DNA of 64,000 bases from Vibrio marisflavi CECT 7928. GTDB lineage: Bacteria; Pseudomonadota; Gammaproteobacteria; Enterobacterales; Vibrionaceae. The notes below the pieces were generated by a model. That model worked only from the letters and a program-made list of their open reading frames with translations. It was not told the DNA's origin and did no database searches. Each line of letters opens with the position of its first letter. Within the stretch, counting starts at the first letter, position 1. Position numbers and translations under genes: made by a program. This document shows positions 9,597 to 17,553 of the stretch, piece after piece. The stretch is from contig NZ_CAKLDM010000002.1 in the NCBI RefSeq assembly GCF_921294215.1, positions 744,001-808,000 on the forward strand, read 5' to 3'.

Positions 9597-10328
9597 GTGA
9601 AAAAAGTCGTTTTAATTACTGGTGCGAGTCGAGGCATCGGGGCTGCAACAGCAAAGGTTTTAGCAAGTCAGGGGTATTCTGTAGCGATAAATTATCGCGC
9701 GAACCGCGATGAGGCTGAGAAGGTTCTTGCTCAAGTATTGCAATTTGGTGTGGAAGCTACCATTGTACAAGCAGACGTGTCCGATGAAGCGCAAGTGGTA
9801 GAAATGTTTCAACAGGTGCAAAGGCAACTTGGCTCTGTTACCCATCTAGTCAACAATGCTGGGATACTTAAGAAACAAACCTCTCTTCTTGGTTTAGACG
9901 CCCAGCGTATCAATCAAATTTTATCTACCAATGTAACAAGCTACTTTATTTGTACCAGAGAAGCCGTTCGACAAATGAGTTCAGGGAGTGCCATTGTTAA
10001 TGTATCGTCCGTTGCGGCTAAAACAGGCTCTCCGAATGAGTACGTAGACTACGCGGCGTCAAAAGGTGCGATTGACACTATGACAATTGGGTTAGCTAAA
10101 GAGCTAGCAAACCAAAATATACGAGTAAACTGCGTTCGACCAGGGCTAATTGAAACGGATATTCATGCTCTAGGTGGTGAGCCAAAACGATATGAACGTG
10201 TTGGAAAGACGCTACCAATGGAAAGAGGCGGAAAACCTGAAGAAGTTGCGAATGCTATTGCATGGTTACTCTCTGATGAAGCAAGCTATAGTTCAGGGAC
10301 ATTTATAGATGTTGCTGGTGGCTTATAA
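9597..10328 (+). CDS. SDR family NAD(P)-dependent oxidoreductase
   Basis: A 243-residue classical short-chain dehydrogenase/reductase. The cofactor motif TGASRGIG is at residues 8-15, NNAG near 86-89, catalytic Ser138, Tyr152 and Lys156 (YAASK). The residues after the second beta strand (NYRANRDEA) favour NADP. It resembles FabG-type or YgfF-type oxidoreductases, and glucose-dehydrogenase-like members cannot be excluded; the substrate is unknown. It stands alone after tRNA-Arg with a purine-rich Shine-Dalgarno (GATAGGAAT) before GTG 9597. Confidence 0.88.
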   Translation: MKKVVLITGASRGIGAATAKVLASQGYSVAINYRANRDEAEKVLAQVLQFGVEATIVQADVSDEAQVVEMFQQVQRQLGSVTHLVNNAGILKKQTSLLGLDAQRINQILSTNVTSYFICTREAVRQMSSGSAIVNVSSVAAKTGSPNEYVDYAASKGAIDTMTIGLAKELANQNIRVNCVRPGLIETDIHALGGEPKRYERVGKTLPMERGGKPEEVANAIAWLLSDEASYSSGTFIDVAGGL

Positions 10329-10465
10329 ATAGACTTTTAATAATATTGTTAGTAAATCGCATTGACTTAATAGTTTAATGAAAGTGTCACTTTTTACTTT
10401 GGTTAGCCCTGTAACATATTCAACTCATCTTATATTGATACTCAGTTTTCGGGAGCATGACGATT

Positions 10466-11053
10466 ATGAGTGAAGAAAAAGGGGAGTTTCCCGGGATTAC
10501 ATTTTCTTCAACGGATGGGAAGTTTAGTTTTGATTCTGCGGAGTGGAACTCAACAACTATTGGAAACAAGGATGATTGGGTAATCGGTTTTTATACAAGT
10601 GTGGCTGGGCCATTCACTAACAAACTATATGGCGGCGAATACGTCCAATACTATCCTGGTTATAAAGTCGATATTGGTGGGGTAAAAAAGAAATTTGAAG
10701 CAAGCTGGTTGGGCTTTTCCCTTGACCGGTTTAAATGCTCGACGAACAATACAGACGCTATCAGCAACAACGTGTCAGTACATAGTAATTCAATAAGTGC
10801 GCGAACTGACAGTATAGATGTTGCTTCAGTGCAAACTGAAAGTATTGATTTAAGCTTGGCTGCTAGAGGCATGAGTTTAGAAAACAGCCAATTAGCTGTA
10901 GACAATACTAAAATCAAACAACGTTCTAACTCTGTGAACATTCACGATGCTGAAATACGGAAATTAGTTTTAGGCTCCAACTTAGAGTCTAATCAAGCTT
11001 CTGTAGAAAATGGTGGGATTAAAGTGATTGAACGAAGGTTAACGGTGTTTTAG
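10466..11053 (+). CDS. Unrecognised protein with alternating Ser/Ile repeat-like C-terminus
   Basis: I do not recognise this protein. It has 195 residues and no signal peptide or membrane segment. The N-terminal half is aromatic and Gly-rich (DDWVIGFYTSVAGPF, GGEYVQYYPGY). The C-terminal half alternates small polar and aliphatic residues (VSVHSNSISARTDSIDV, VQTESIDLSLAARG, SVNIHDAEIRKL), which suggests stacked short beta strands as in a beta-solenoid (inference). The frame is open from ATG 10457, but GGGAG at 10451-10455 is better spaced for ATG 10466. It stands alone between an SDR gene and a mini-ORF. Similar textures occur in phage-tail and type VI spike accessory proteins, but nothing nearby supports that. 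Confidence 0.6.
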   Translation: MSEEKGEFPGITFSSTDGKFSFDSAEWNSTTIGNKDDWVIGFYTSVAGPFTNKLYGGEYVQYYPGYKVDIGGVKKKFEASWLGFSLDRFKCSTNNTDAISNNVSVHSNSISARTDSIDVASVQTESIDLSLAARGMSLENSQLAVDNTKIKQRSNSVNIHDAEIRKLVLGSNLESNQASVENGGIKVIERRLTVF

Positions 11054-11108
11054 CGCAGCCAACGATTTGAGTTCTCTTGTCTGAAACAAAAAATTAACAC
11101 TCTAGACG

Positions 11109-11136
11109 TTGAGAAATTCGCTAGCCTTCATAATAC
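11109..11136 (+). promoter_or_regulatory. Putative promoter of the 33-residue ORF, with tandem 11-bp repeats
   Basis: TTGAGA (11109-11114), 16-bp spacer, TAATAC (11131-11136). Overlapping the -10 and start region is a tandem pair AATACTGTAAT/AATACCGTAAT (11132-11153), one helical turn apart, which looks like a binding site for a dimeric or tandem regulator. Confidence 0.4.
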
Positions 11137-11172
11137 TGTAATAATACCGTAATAAAAAAGAGAGGCTAGTCG

Positions 11173-11274
11173 ATGCAACATCAAGAAATGATTCAACCCA
11201 CCAACTTTGGCCTTATTAGTAAAACGGTTCTGTTTGCTATATTAGGTATTTTTGCTGTTCTGTTCGTTATTTAG
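11173..11274 (+). CDS. 33-residue single-span membrane mini-protein
   Basis: ATG 11173 to TAG 11272-11274 encodes a 33-residue peptide: a polar N-terminal part (MQHQEMIQPTNFGLISK) followed by a strongly hydrophobic C-terminal helix of about 16 residues (TVLFAILGIFAVLFVI) that runs to the end. This is the usual layout of a small inner-membrane regulatory protein. A Shine-Dalgarno AGAGAGG (11159-11165) is 7 bases upstream. The right arm of a CTAGCCT/AGGCTAG inverted repeat (11121-11127 and 11163-11169) overlaps that Shine-Dalgarno. No homologue is recognised, and the function is unknown. Confidence 0.55.
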   Translation: MQHQEMIQPTNFGLISKTVLFAILGIFAVLFVI

Positions 11275-11290
11275 CAGCGCGATTTTAAGT

Positions 11291-11312
11291 GACGCTACCG
11301 CTTGCGGTAGTC
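11291..11312 (+). terminator. Hairpin after the mini-ORF
   Basis: CTACCG/CGGTAG stem with a CTTG tetraloop, extended by GAC/GTC-type pairing across a bulged G, 16 bases after the stop of the 33-residue ORF. There is no T-run, so it is either a weak terminator or a 3' stabilising hairpin. Confidence 0.35.
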
Positions 11313-11394
11313 GATCTTGCAGAGAATTGCCTCATAGAAAACAGTGATTTTATTGTGTTAACGTTGTTCCGTCCTAGTTTCTATGGAGTGACGT

Positions 11395-12870
11395 ATGTCT
11401 AGCTTAGACAACCTTTCTATTACCAACCGATACGCAGAATTTCCCGATTCATTTTATACAAGAGTCGCTCCACAGCCATTGGCTAATACTCGCTGGGTTG
11501 TTTGGAACGATGAATTAGCTTCGTTATTGCACTTACCAAGTTTTTCACAAATCCCAGAAGAGCTTTTGGCTAATTTCGACGGTAGTAAAGTTTGGTCTCA
11601 GTTTAAGCCTTTAGCGATGAAATATACCGGTCATCAATTCGGTGTTTATAATCCAGATTTAGGTGATGGTCGGGGTTTACTGCTTGGTGAAATTGAAGGA
11701 AGGGATGGTGCTATTTATGACATTCACCTCAAAGGAGCAGGAACTACACCTTATTCACGTATGGGGGATGGTCGAGCTGTCTTACGTTCATCAATACGCG
11801 AATATTTAGCTGGTGAAGCCATGGCTGCACTAGGGATTCCTACGACCAGATCTCTTGGCTTGATTTCAAGTGATACGCCTGTTTATAGAGAGCAGCAAGA
11901 AACAGGGGCACTGTTATTACGAGTTGCAGAAACGCATATCCGCTTTGGTCATTTTGAATATTTCTTCCATACAAACCAGCATAAAGAGTTGAAGTTGCTC
12001 GCTGACAAAGTTATTCAGTGGCACTTTCCCTCACTAGCGAATAGCAAAGCTTCTTATGCAGAGTTTTTTAGGCAGGTTGTAGAGCGTACTGCAAAAATGA
12101 TTGCTCATTGGCAGGCAGTAGGTTTTGCACATGGAGTGATGAATACCGACAATATGTCCATCTTGGGTCAAACCTTTGATTATGGGCCATATGGGTTTAT
12201 TGATGATTTTGAGTCAGGTTATATTTGTAATCATTCAGATCATACCGGCCGTTATGCCTTTGACCAGCAGCCCCGTATTGGTCTATGGAATCTTTCTGCT
12301 TTAGCGTATGCACTATCTCCACTTATTAGTAGCGAAGAGTTGCAATCTGCTCTGGGGCAATATGAGAATATATTGAGCCAACAATACTACCGCTTGATGC
12401 GGTCTAAATTGGGCTTAAACGTACCGCATGAAGATGATGGATCTTTAATACAAGGCCTACTTGCTATACTGGAAACCGAAGAAGTAGATTACACATTCTT
12501 TTTCCGTCAACTGTCTTACCTTGATAGTTCTGATAAGGCTGTTGTTGAGTTGTTCAAATCTAGGGCAGAGTTTTCCGCTTGGCTTGAGCAATATTTAAAA
12601 CGAACCGAGTTAGATAATAAACTGTGTAACGGTGAAGGTATTTCGATGGAGCAACGATGCCAAGCAATGCGCTTACACAACCCAAAATATATATTGCGAA
12701 ACTACTTGCTACAAAACGCCATAGAACGAGCAGAGCAGGGGGATTATAGCGAAGTTCATCTCTTGGCCAACTTGCTTTCCAACCCCTTCGATGAGCAATC
12801 AGACTATGACGACTATGCGAAATTGCCTCCAGTGTGGGGGAAGAAAATGAAGCTGAGTTGCTCATCATAA
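11395..12870 (+). CDS. selO: Protein adenylyltransferase SelO (YdiU)
   Basis: SelO is a pseudokinase-fold enzyme that transfers AMP from ATP to Ser/Thr/Tyr of proteins involved in redox homeostasis. The 491-residue protein has the family features: [11 protein letters not shown] in the N-lobe, [21 protein letters not shown] (nucleotide-binding region), and [20 protein letters not shown] with the metal-binding and catalytic Asn/Asp residues. The C-terminus ends SCSS; this Cys is the position of selenocysteine in eukaryotic SelO and is redox-active in bacterial homologues. It is monocistronic, with a GGAGTGACGT ribosome-binding region. Confidence 0.95.
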   Translation: MSSLDNLSITNRYAEFPDSFYTRVAPQPLANTRWVVWNDELASLLHLPSFSQIPEELLANFDGSKVWSQFKPLAMKYTGHQFGVYNPDLGDGRGLLLGEIEGRDGAIYDIHLKGAGTTPYSRMGDGRAVLRSSIREYLAGEAMAALGIPTTRSLGLISSDTPVYREQQETGALLLRVAETHIRFGHFEYFFHTNQHKELKLLADKVIQWHFPSLANSKASYAEFFRQVVERTAKMIAHWQAVGFAHGVMNTDNMSILGQTFDYGPYGFIDDFESGYICNHSDHTGRYAFDQQPRIGLWNLSALAYALSPLISSEELQSALGQYENILSQQYYRLMRSKLGLNVPHEDDGSLIQGLLAILETEEVDYTFFFRQLSYLDSSDKAVVELFKSRAEFSAWLEQYLKRTELDNKLCNGEGISMEQRCQAMRLHNPKYILRNYLLQNAIERAEQGDYSEVHLLANLLSNPFDEQSDYDDYAKLPPVWGKKMKLSCSS

Positions 12871-12995
12871 ATTAATATTTTTTGAGTAATGGTGGTTTGC
12901 AAATCTAGTGACTAAACTTACCTAGCTAAGCCTTTCAGTGCAGCATTAAAGTGATTTGATACAAGCTGCAATTCGAGGCTTTCAGGAGGTTTGCA

Positions 12996-13391
12996 ATGTT
13001 TCGACCTAAAGGCAACAAATACAAACAAAAGAGGGAGCACTTTCGTTTACGCTACCCTAAAAGTGATCGCCCTGTCATTCATCTGATAGACGGAAATTAT
13101 TTAGTTTCAGAAATATCGGAAAAAGGGCTGCGAGTTTTGATGAAAAATACTTCTATATTGTGCTCAGGCATGTCGATACATGGCGTTCTCACTCTGCATG
13201 AAGACAATGAAGTTAACGTTGAAGGCTATATCCGTCGTTTTGAAAATGATGAGGTCATTTTAGAGTTGGAGAAAGGCCCAAGCTTAAAAATGATGGAATC
13301 AGAGAAGGTGCACCTTCGGCGAGAATTTCCTTTGTTGGTTCAAAACTTACAAACCGTTAAGAGTAATAAACCATTACGCAAGCACCATTGA
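12996..13391 (+). CDS. PilZ domain protein
   Basis: A 131-residue stand-alone PilZ domain, the family that often binds cyclic di-GMP and relays it to motility or biofilm machinery. An N-terminal basic segment (KQKREHFRLRYPK) carries the spaced Arg residues, and the second motif region (YLVSEISEKGLRV) follows. The usual (D/N)xSxxG is EISEKG here, so nucleotide binding is plausible but weakened. A strong Shine-Dalgarno (AGGAGG, 12985-12990) precedes ATG 12996. It converges on the histidine kinase gene with only 10 bases between the stops. Confidence 0.8.
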   Translation: MFRPKGNKYKQKREHFRLRYPKSDRPVIHLIDGNYLVSEISEKGLRVLMKNTSILCSGMSIHGVLTLHEDNEVNVEGYIRRFENDEVILELEKGPSLKMMESEKVHLRREFPLLVQNLQTVKSNKPLRKHH

Positions 13392-13401
13392 GAACATGAA
13401 G

Positions 13402-16400
13402 CTAGGAAGCTTTCGACTCGCTCATGTTTATCCATTGATGAATTTTTTCTATCACTAACGACTTGTTGATTGGTTTCGTTAAAAAGTCATTCATTCCGGC
13501 GTTGAGGCAATCTTGTCTATCGCTTTCCATTGCATTCGCGGTCATGGCGATAATAGGTATATTGGTATAGAACTCGCCACCTTCGCCAAGCCGAATTCTT
13601 TGTGTCGTTTCGTAGCCATCCATTTCGGGCATTTGGCAATCCATTAGCACTAGATTTATCTCTGTATCAGCGTTTAATTTTTCTAACGCATGAACACCGT
13701 TTTCTGCGATGACGATGTTGATGTCAAATTGTTTTAAAACCCCTGTAATTACGACTTGATTGACTCGGTTGTCTTCTACAACCAGTATTTTTGTGTCTTT
13801 GCTAATAGTTTTCTCTATATTTGAGGATTCTTCAGCTTTTAAACTGGTTAGGAAGTTATGGGTGACTAGCGTATCTTCAGCAACAAAGTTGTCGCTTGCT
13901 ATTACATTGAGCGCATTAAAAAGATCGGATGTTGTAGCGGGTTTGGCAAAGTAGCCTGAAAAGCCCGCTGCTTTAAACTCTTTATGATTTGCGATACCTT
14001 CCATGGATGTCATCATGATGAGCTGCGTTTTGCTGTACTCTTTTTTGCTACGGATTATTTTTCCTAGCTCCAGACCATTGCAGTCAGGCATTTGCATGTC
14101 TAAAAATGCGATATCGTATAGATCATTGTCAGATGATAAACATTGGTCAAACATCTCTAGTGTCGTTTGTTTGTCATGGGCTTCGTCAACATTAGCTCCC
14201 CAATGTTCGAGTTGTTTGCAAAGAACCTCTCTGTTCACTTCATTGTCATCAATAACTAGAATAGAAAGTTTGCTTATGTCAGCTTTTGGAAGCACGGTGG
14301 CTGAACGATTGGACTTACCAACAACAATACTGAAAGTGAAAGTGCTACCTTGTCCAATTTCACTTTCTACTTTTATGTTCCCTCCCATTAAAAAGCAAAG
14401 CTTTTTGACAATTGCGAGTCCTAGCCCTGTGCCTCCGTATTTGCGAGTTGTTGATGTATCTACTTGGCTAAACTTATCAAACAAGTGACCTATTTTGTCT
14501 TCAGGGATACCTATTCCTGAGTCTTGTATTGAAGCTTGTAATGTCCATTGAGTGTCTGAGAGTTCAACCAGTTTAGCCGTAATTACAATTTCTCCTCGCT
14601 CGGTAAATTTGACCGCATTTCCCACAAGGTTTGCAAAAATTTGCCTGATTCGGCTACTGTCACCTAGTACCATACTTTGGTTTACCTCAATGGTATCTAG
14701 GATTATTTCGATATTGGGGTTTGAAAGACTGGCCGCGGTAGACTCGCAGAAATCACCCAATACTTTACGTAAGTCAAAATGACAAGATTCCAATTCCAGT
14801 TTGTTAGCTTCAATTTTAGAAAAGTCCAATATATCGTTAATGATATGCAGTAGGGATACCGCACTATTGTGTGCCAAATAGGCTTGATGTTTCTGAGAGT
14901 TATTTAAGTCATTGTCTTGCAGTAACTCGAGCATTCCAATCACACCATTCATTGGCGTGCGGATTTCATGACTCATCATTGCCAAAAATTCGCCTTTGGC
15001 TTTCACTGCTTGTTCGGCTTGCTCTTTAGACTCGATGAGAGATCTCTCGGCTTGTTTAGATAGAGTAATGTCTTTGACAATTCCAGAGAAAATCAATTCA
15101 TCGCGTGTTTCAACTCGAGCGATTGAAAGAAGGATAGGGAATACCTCGCCATTTTTTCTAACCGCTTCAAGTTCTCGGCCTAGTTTTCCGTATTGATCCC
15201 GAACATTGATTATTTTGGAATCGCCAGTATTCAAGTAGCCATCGATAAAGCCTTGATGATGCTTTGCGATATCTGGCTCCATCAACATTTCAATAGACTG
15301 ATGCAATACTTCTTCTTCGCTATAACCAAAAATTGTTTGCGCCGCTTTATTGAATGTCAATATGGTTCCATTGGCGCTAATGGTAATGATGCCGTCAGCA
15401 GCAGTATCTAGAATCGCGGTAAGCTTTTGCTTAGTGGCCTCTTGAACCGCAGCGACACGCTCTTTTTCTCTAACTTCTCTGTCCAATAAGTCTATAGAGG
15501 TTGTTTTACTTTTTAACTTGGAACTCAACTCATTAATTGAATTGGAGATCAGTGACAATTCATGAGATTGCAGAGTGGGGATAGTGTAGTTGAGCTCTTT
15601 CTTTCCCAAAGTTTTTATATGTTCAATCAGCTCTAGGACTGGGCTGATGATAGCATGGCGTAGCAAAATAAACATAGATACACATAACACCAGAGATGCT
15701 ATCAATATCAATGAAAAGATAGTCGATTGAATTTTGTCAGCACTTGCTAAGGCTACGTCGCGGTTAAACTTGATAGAAAGCTGGTAATTAGCTAAGCCTA
15801 ACTGAATTATTTTGGATGCTTCTATTGTATTCTTGCTATTGCCCGAGCGAGTAATGTCAATGTTTAGGCTAGTGTTGTCTTCGCTTGATAGCTTTATCTC
15901 TTGAATTGGCAAATACGCAGACATCAATGTTTCTTCTGATTTATCGAGAAGCTGACCTAGGTCTTGAGTCCAATTGAAAGAAATAATTACCCAGCCTAAT
16001 AGTCGGCCGTTTTTACGAATAGGGCTTGATACCCACTGAGAAACTTGAGGTTTATCTAAGTTAAGGTATGGGTCGAAATCCGGTTTGCTTAAAATAGCCT
16101 GCCTTCGAAGTAGGGGAGAAAATATTGGAGAATTACCGATATCCTTGAGCAATAACTTTTCACCAAAAAACTTGTTACCATCATTGCGAATTGTAGAAGT
16201 GGAAAATATTGAGCCATCGTAGTCAATGACTAATAGGTAGTTAATATAACTATATTCTGCGGCTATGTCGTTTAGTGCAGGAGCAATTCCGCGATTAATA
16301 CCGCCGTCCAGAATTCGCCCGATCATACGATTCCTTGAAGTGATATCAGCAATGGAAATCAGGGTGTTGACATGCTCTTCAATGGTATTGGATAGCAATT

Positions 16401-16539
16401 CAAGCGTTCCGTTTAATTGCTGGTAGGCTGATTTCTTTATGGCGCCGTGCGACATCATGACTGCGACGGTGCTAGCCACAAGCAGGATTGAGCATGTCAG
16501 AATCGAAATAATCAGAGTCAGTTTTTTTAGAAGGCTCAT
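13402..16539 (-). CDS. Hybrid sensor histidine kinase (sensor-HAMP-PAS-HisKA-HATPase-REC-REC)
   Basis: A 1045-residue inner-membrane hybrid kinase. Order: TM1 near residues 8-28; a periplasmic sensor region of about 235 residues (Cache-like texture with an LLVIDYDGSIF strand); TM2 near 270-292; HAMP; PAS (ADGIITISANGTIL onward, about 370-490); HisKA with the phospho-accepting His524 in MSHEIRTPMNG; HATPase_c with N, G1 and G2 boxes; receiver 1 with Asp814 (FLDMQMP); receiver 2 with Asp967 (LMDCQMPEMDGYE). There is no HPt domain, so a separate phosphotransfer protein is needed. It follows the binding-protein gene after a 12-base gap and is probably cotranscribed with it. The ligand is unknown. 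Confidence 0.93.
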   Translation of the reverse strand: MSLLKKLTLIISILTCSILLVASTVAVMMSHGAIKKSAYQQLNGTLELLSNTIEEHVNTLISIADITSRNRMIGRILDGGINRGIAPALNDIAAEYSYINYLLVIDYDGSIFSTSTIRNDGNKFFGEKLLLKDIGNSPIFSPLLRRQAILSKPDFDPYLNLDKPQVSQWVSSPIRKNGRLLGWVIISFNWTQDLGQLLDKSEETLMSAYLPIQEIKLSSEDNTSLNIDITRSGNSKNTIEASKIIQLGLANYQLSIKFNRDVALASADKIQSTIFSLILIASLVLCVSMFILLRHAIISPVLELIEHIKTLGKKELNYTIPTLQSHELSLISNSINELSSKLKSKTTSIDLLDREVREKERVAAVQEATKQKLTAILDTAADGIITISANGTILTFNKAAQTIFGYSEEEVLHQSIEMLMEPDIAKHHQGFIDGYLNTGDSKIINVRDQYGKLGRELEAVRKNGEVFPILLSIARVETRDELIFSGIVKDITLSKQAERSLIESKEQAEQAVKAKGEFLAMMSHEIRTPMNGVIGMLELLQDNDLNNSQKHQAYLAHNSAVSLLHIINDILDFSKIEANKLELESCHFDLRKVLGDFCESTAASLSNPNIEIILDTIEVNQSMVLGDSSRIRQIFANLVGNAVKFTERGEIVITAKLVELSDTQWTLQASIQDSGIGIPEDKIGHLFDKFSQVDTSTTRKYGGTGLGLAIVKKLCFLMGGNIKVESEIGQGSTFTFSIVVGKSNRSATVLPKADISKLSILVIDDNEVNREVLCKQLEHWGANVDEAHDKQTTLEMFDQCLSSDNDLYDIAFLDMQMPDCNGLELGKIIRSKKEYSKTQLIMMTSMEGIANHKEFKAAGFSGYFAKPATTSDLFNALNVIASDNFVAEDTLVTHNFLTSLKAEESSNIEKTISKDTKILVVEDNRVNQVVITGVLKQFDINIVIAENGVHALEKLNADTEINLVLMDCQMPEMDGYETTQRIRLGEGGEFYTNIPIIAMTANAMESDRQDCLNAGMNDFLTKPINKSLVIEKIHQWINMSESKAS

Positions 16540-16551
16540 GAATATTCCCTT

Positions 16552-17553
16552 CTATTGATAAAACTGGTATTTATTGTTATTTTCAGCGTCGAGAGGGATA
16601 CCCATTAATTTAGCGCTTTCGGCATTGATCAAGATAATAGGTTGCTCCTGTAGGCTAGATTCCAACTGAGTCGGTTTGATATCAGTTAATAATATTTGCG
16701 CGGCCTTTTTACCTGACATTTTTCCTAGTTGATAGAAATCAGATACGGGGCCGAAAGTAGAACCTTTGTGTATTCCAGATTTGTTTGAGGTCAGTATTGG
16801 GATTTTAACTTCCTTTGAAACTGCTATCAGCGCTTCTTCACCACCATTTTGCATAAGTGTGTCTGTAGTGCTGATGTAGAGATCCACATCACTTGCTAAC
16901 GCTGTCGCCTTGCGGCTAACTTCTTCTACATCTTTAACAGCTACATCCACTGCCGCAATATTACTTCTCTTAAGCAGCCGTATTAAATTTGTGGTTTGGA
17001 TTTTCGAATTTGGTTCTCCCTCCCGATGAAAGATTGCAACTTTCTTGGTTTTGGGAGCAAGGTCAAAAATTAAAGATACGTAGTGTTTGAGCGGTATATA
17101 GTTGCTAGTGCCAACTAAGTTGTTACCAGAATAGCTGAATGATTCGATAAGCCCGGAGTCTGCTGGATAAGTGACAATGGAAAATACAATCGGAGTGGTT
17201 ATAGGGAGGTTTTCCTTAACTATCACGGTGCCCGGTGTTGTTAGCGAATAGACTAGGTCTACCTTTTCTTGTGCGAACCCTTTGGCCACATCTATCTGAA
17301 CGTCTCTGTTACTTGAGATTTCGCTTGGTAGAAAAATGACATCTCTAGACAAGTCGATACCATTTTCGGCAAGCCCAGCTTTGAAGCCTTCTAGGCTATC
17401 CGGATAACCAGTCCATAAGGCCAAGCCTATTTTGTATGGCGGGGTAGCGGATAAACAGCTAAAGGACACCGTAAGAAAGAGAAAGCCTACCAAGTAAGCA
17501 ATATATTGTTTCCACACGGTTGCGCAATGATTGACATGATTGGATGCGAACAT
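16552..17553 (-). CDS. Stand-alone periplasmic substrate-binding protein (TrpX/PF04392-like), partner of the hybrid kinase
   Basis: A 333-residue secreted protein of the ABC substrate-binding family related to TrpX. A hydrophobic signal sequence covers about residues 17-36 (YIAYLVGFLFLTVSFSCLSA), with a longer than usual N-terminal extension; a GTG at 17517 would shorten it but lacks a good ribosome-binding site. The mature part begins PPYKIGLALW and shows the two-lobe pattern (VDLVYSLTTPGT, KVAIFHREGE, VDLYISTTDT). No permease or ATPase gene is adjacent. Instead it lies 12 bases upstream of the hybrid kinase gene, so it may present a ligand to the kinase, as LuxP does for LuxQ (inference). 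Confidence 0.85.
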   Translation of the reverse strand: MFASNHVNHCATVWKQYIAYLVGFLFLTVSFSCLSATPPYKIGLALWTGYPDSLEGFKAGLAENGIDLSRDVIFLPSEISSNRDVQIDVAKGFAQEKVDLVYSLTTPGTVIVKENLPITTPIVFSIVTYPADSGLIESFSYSGNNLVGTSNYIPLKHYVSLIFDLAPKTKKVAIFHREGEPNSKIQTTNLIRLLKRSNIAAVDVAVKDVEEVSRKATALASDVDLYISTTDTLMQNGGEEALIAVSKEVKIPILTSNKSGIHKGSTFGPVSDFYQLGKMSGKKAAQILLTDIKPTQLESSLQEQPIILINAESAKLMGIPLDAENNNKYQFYQ

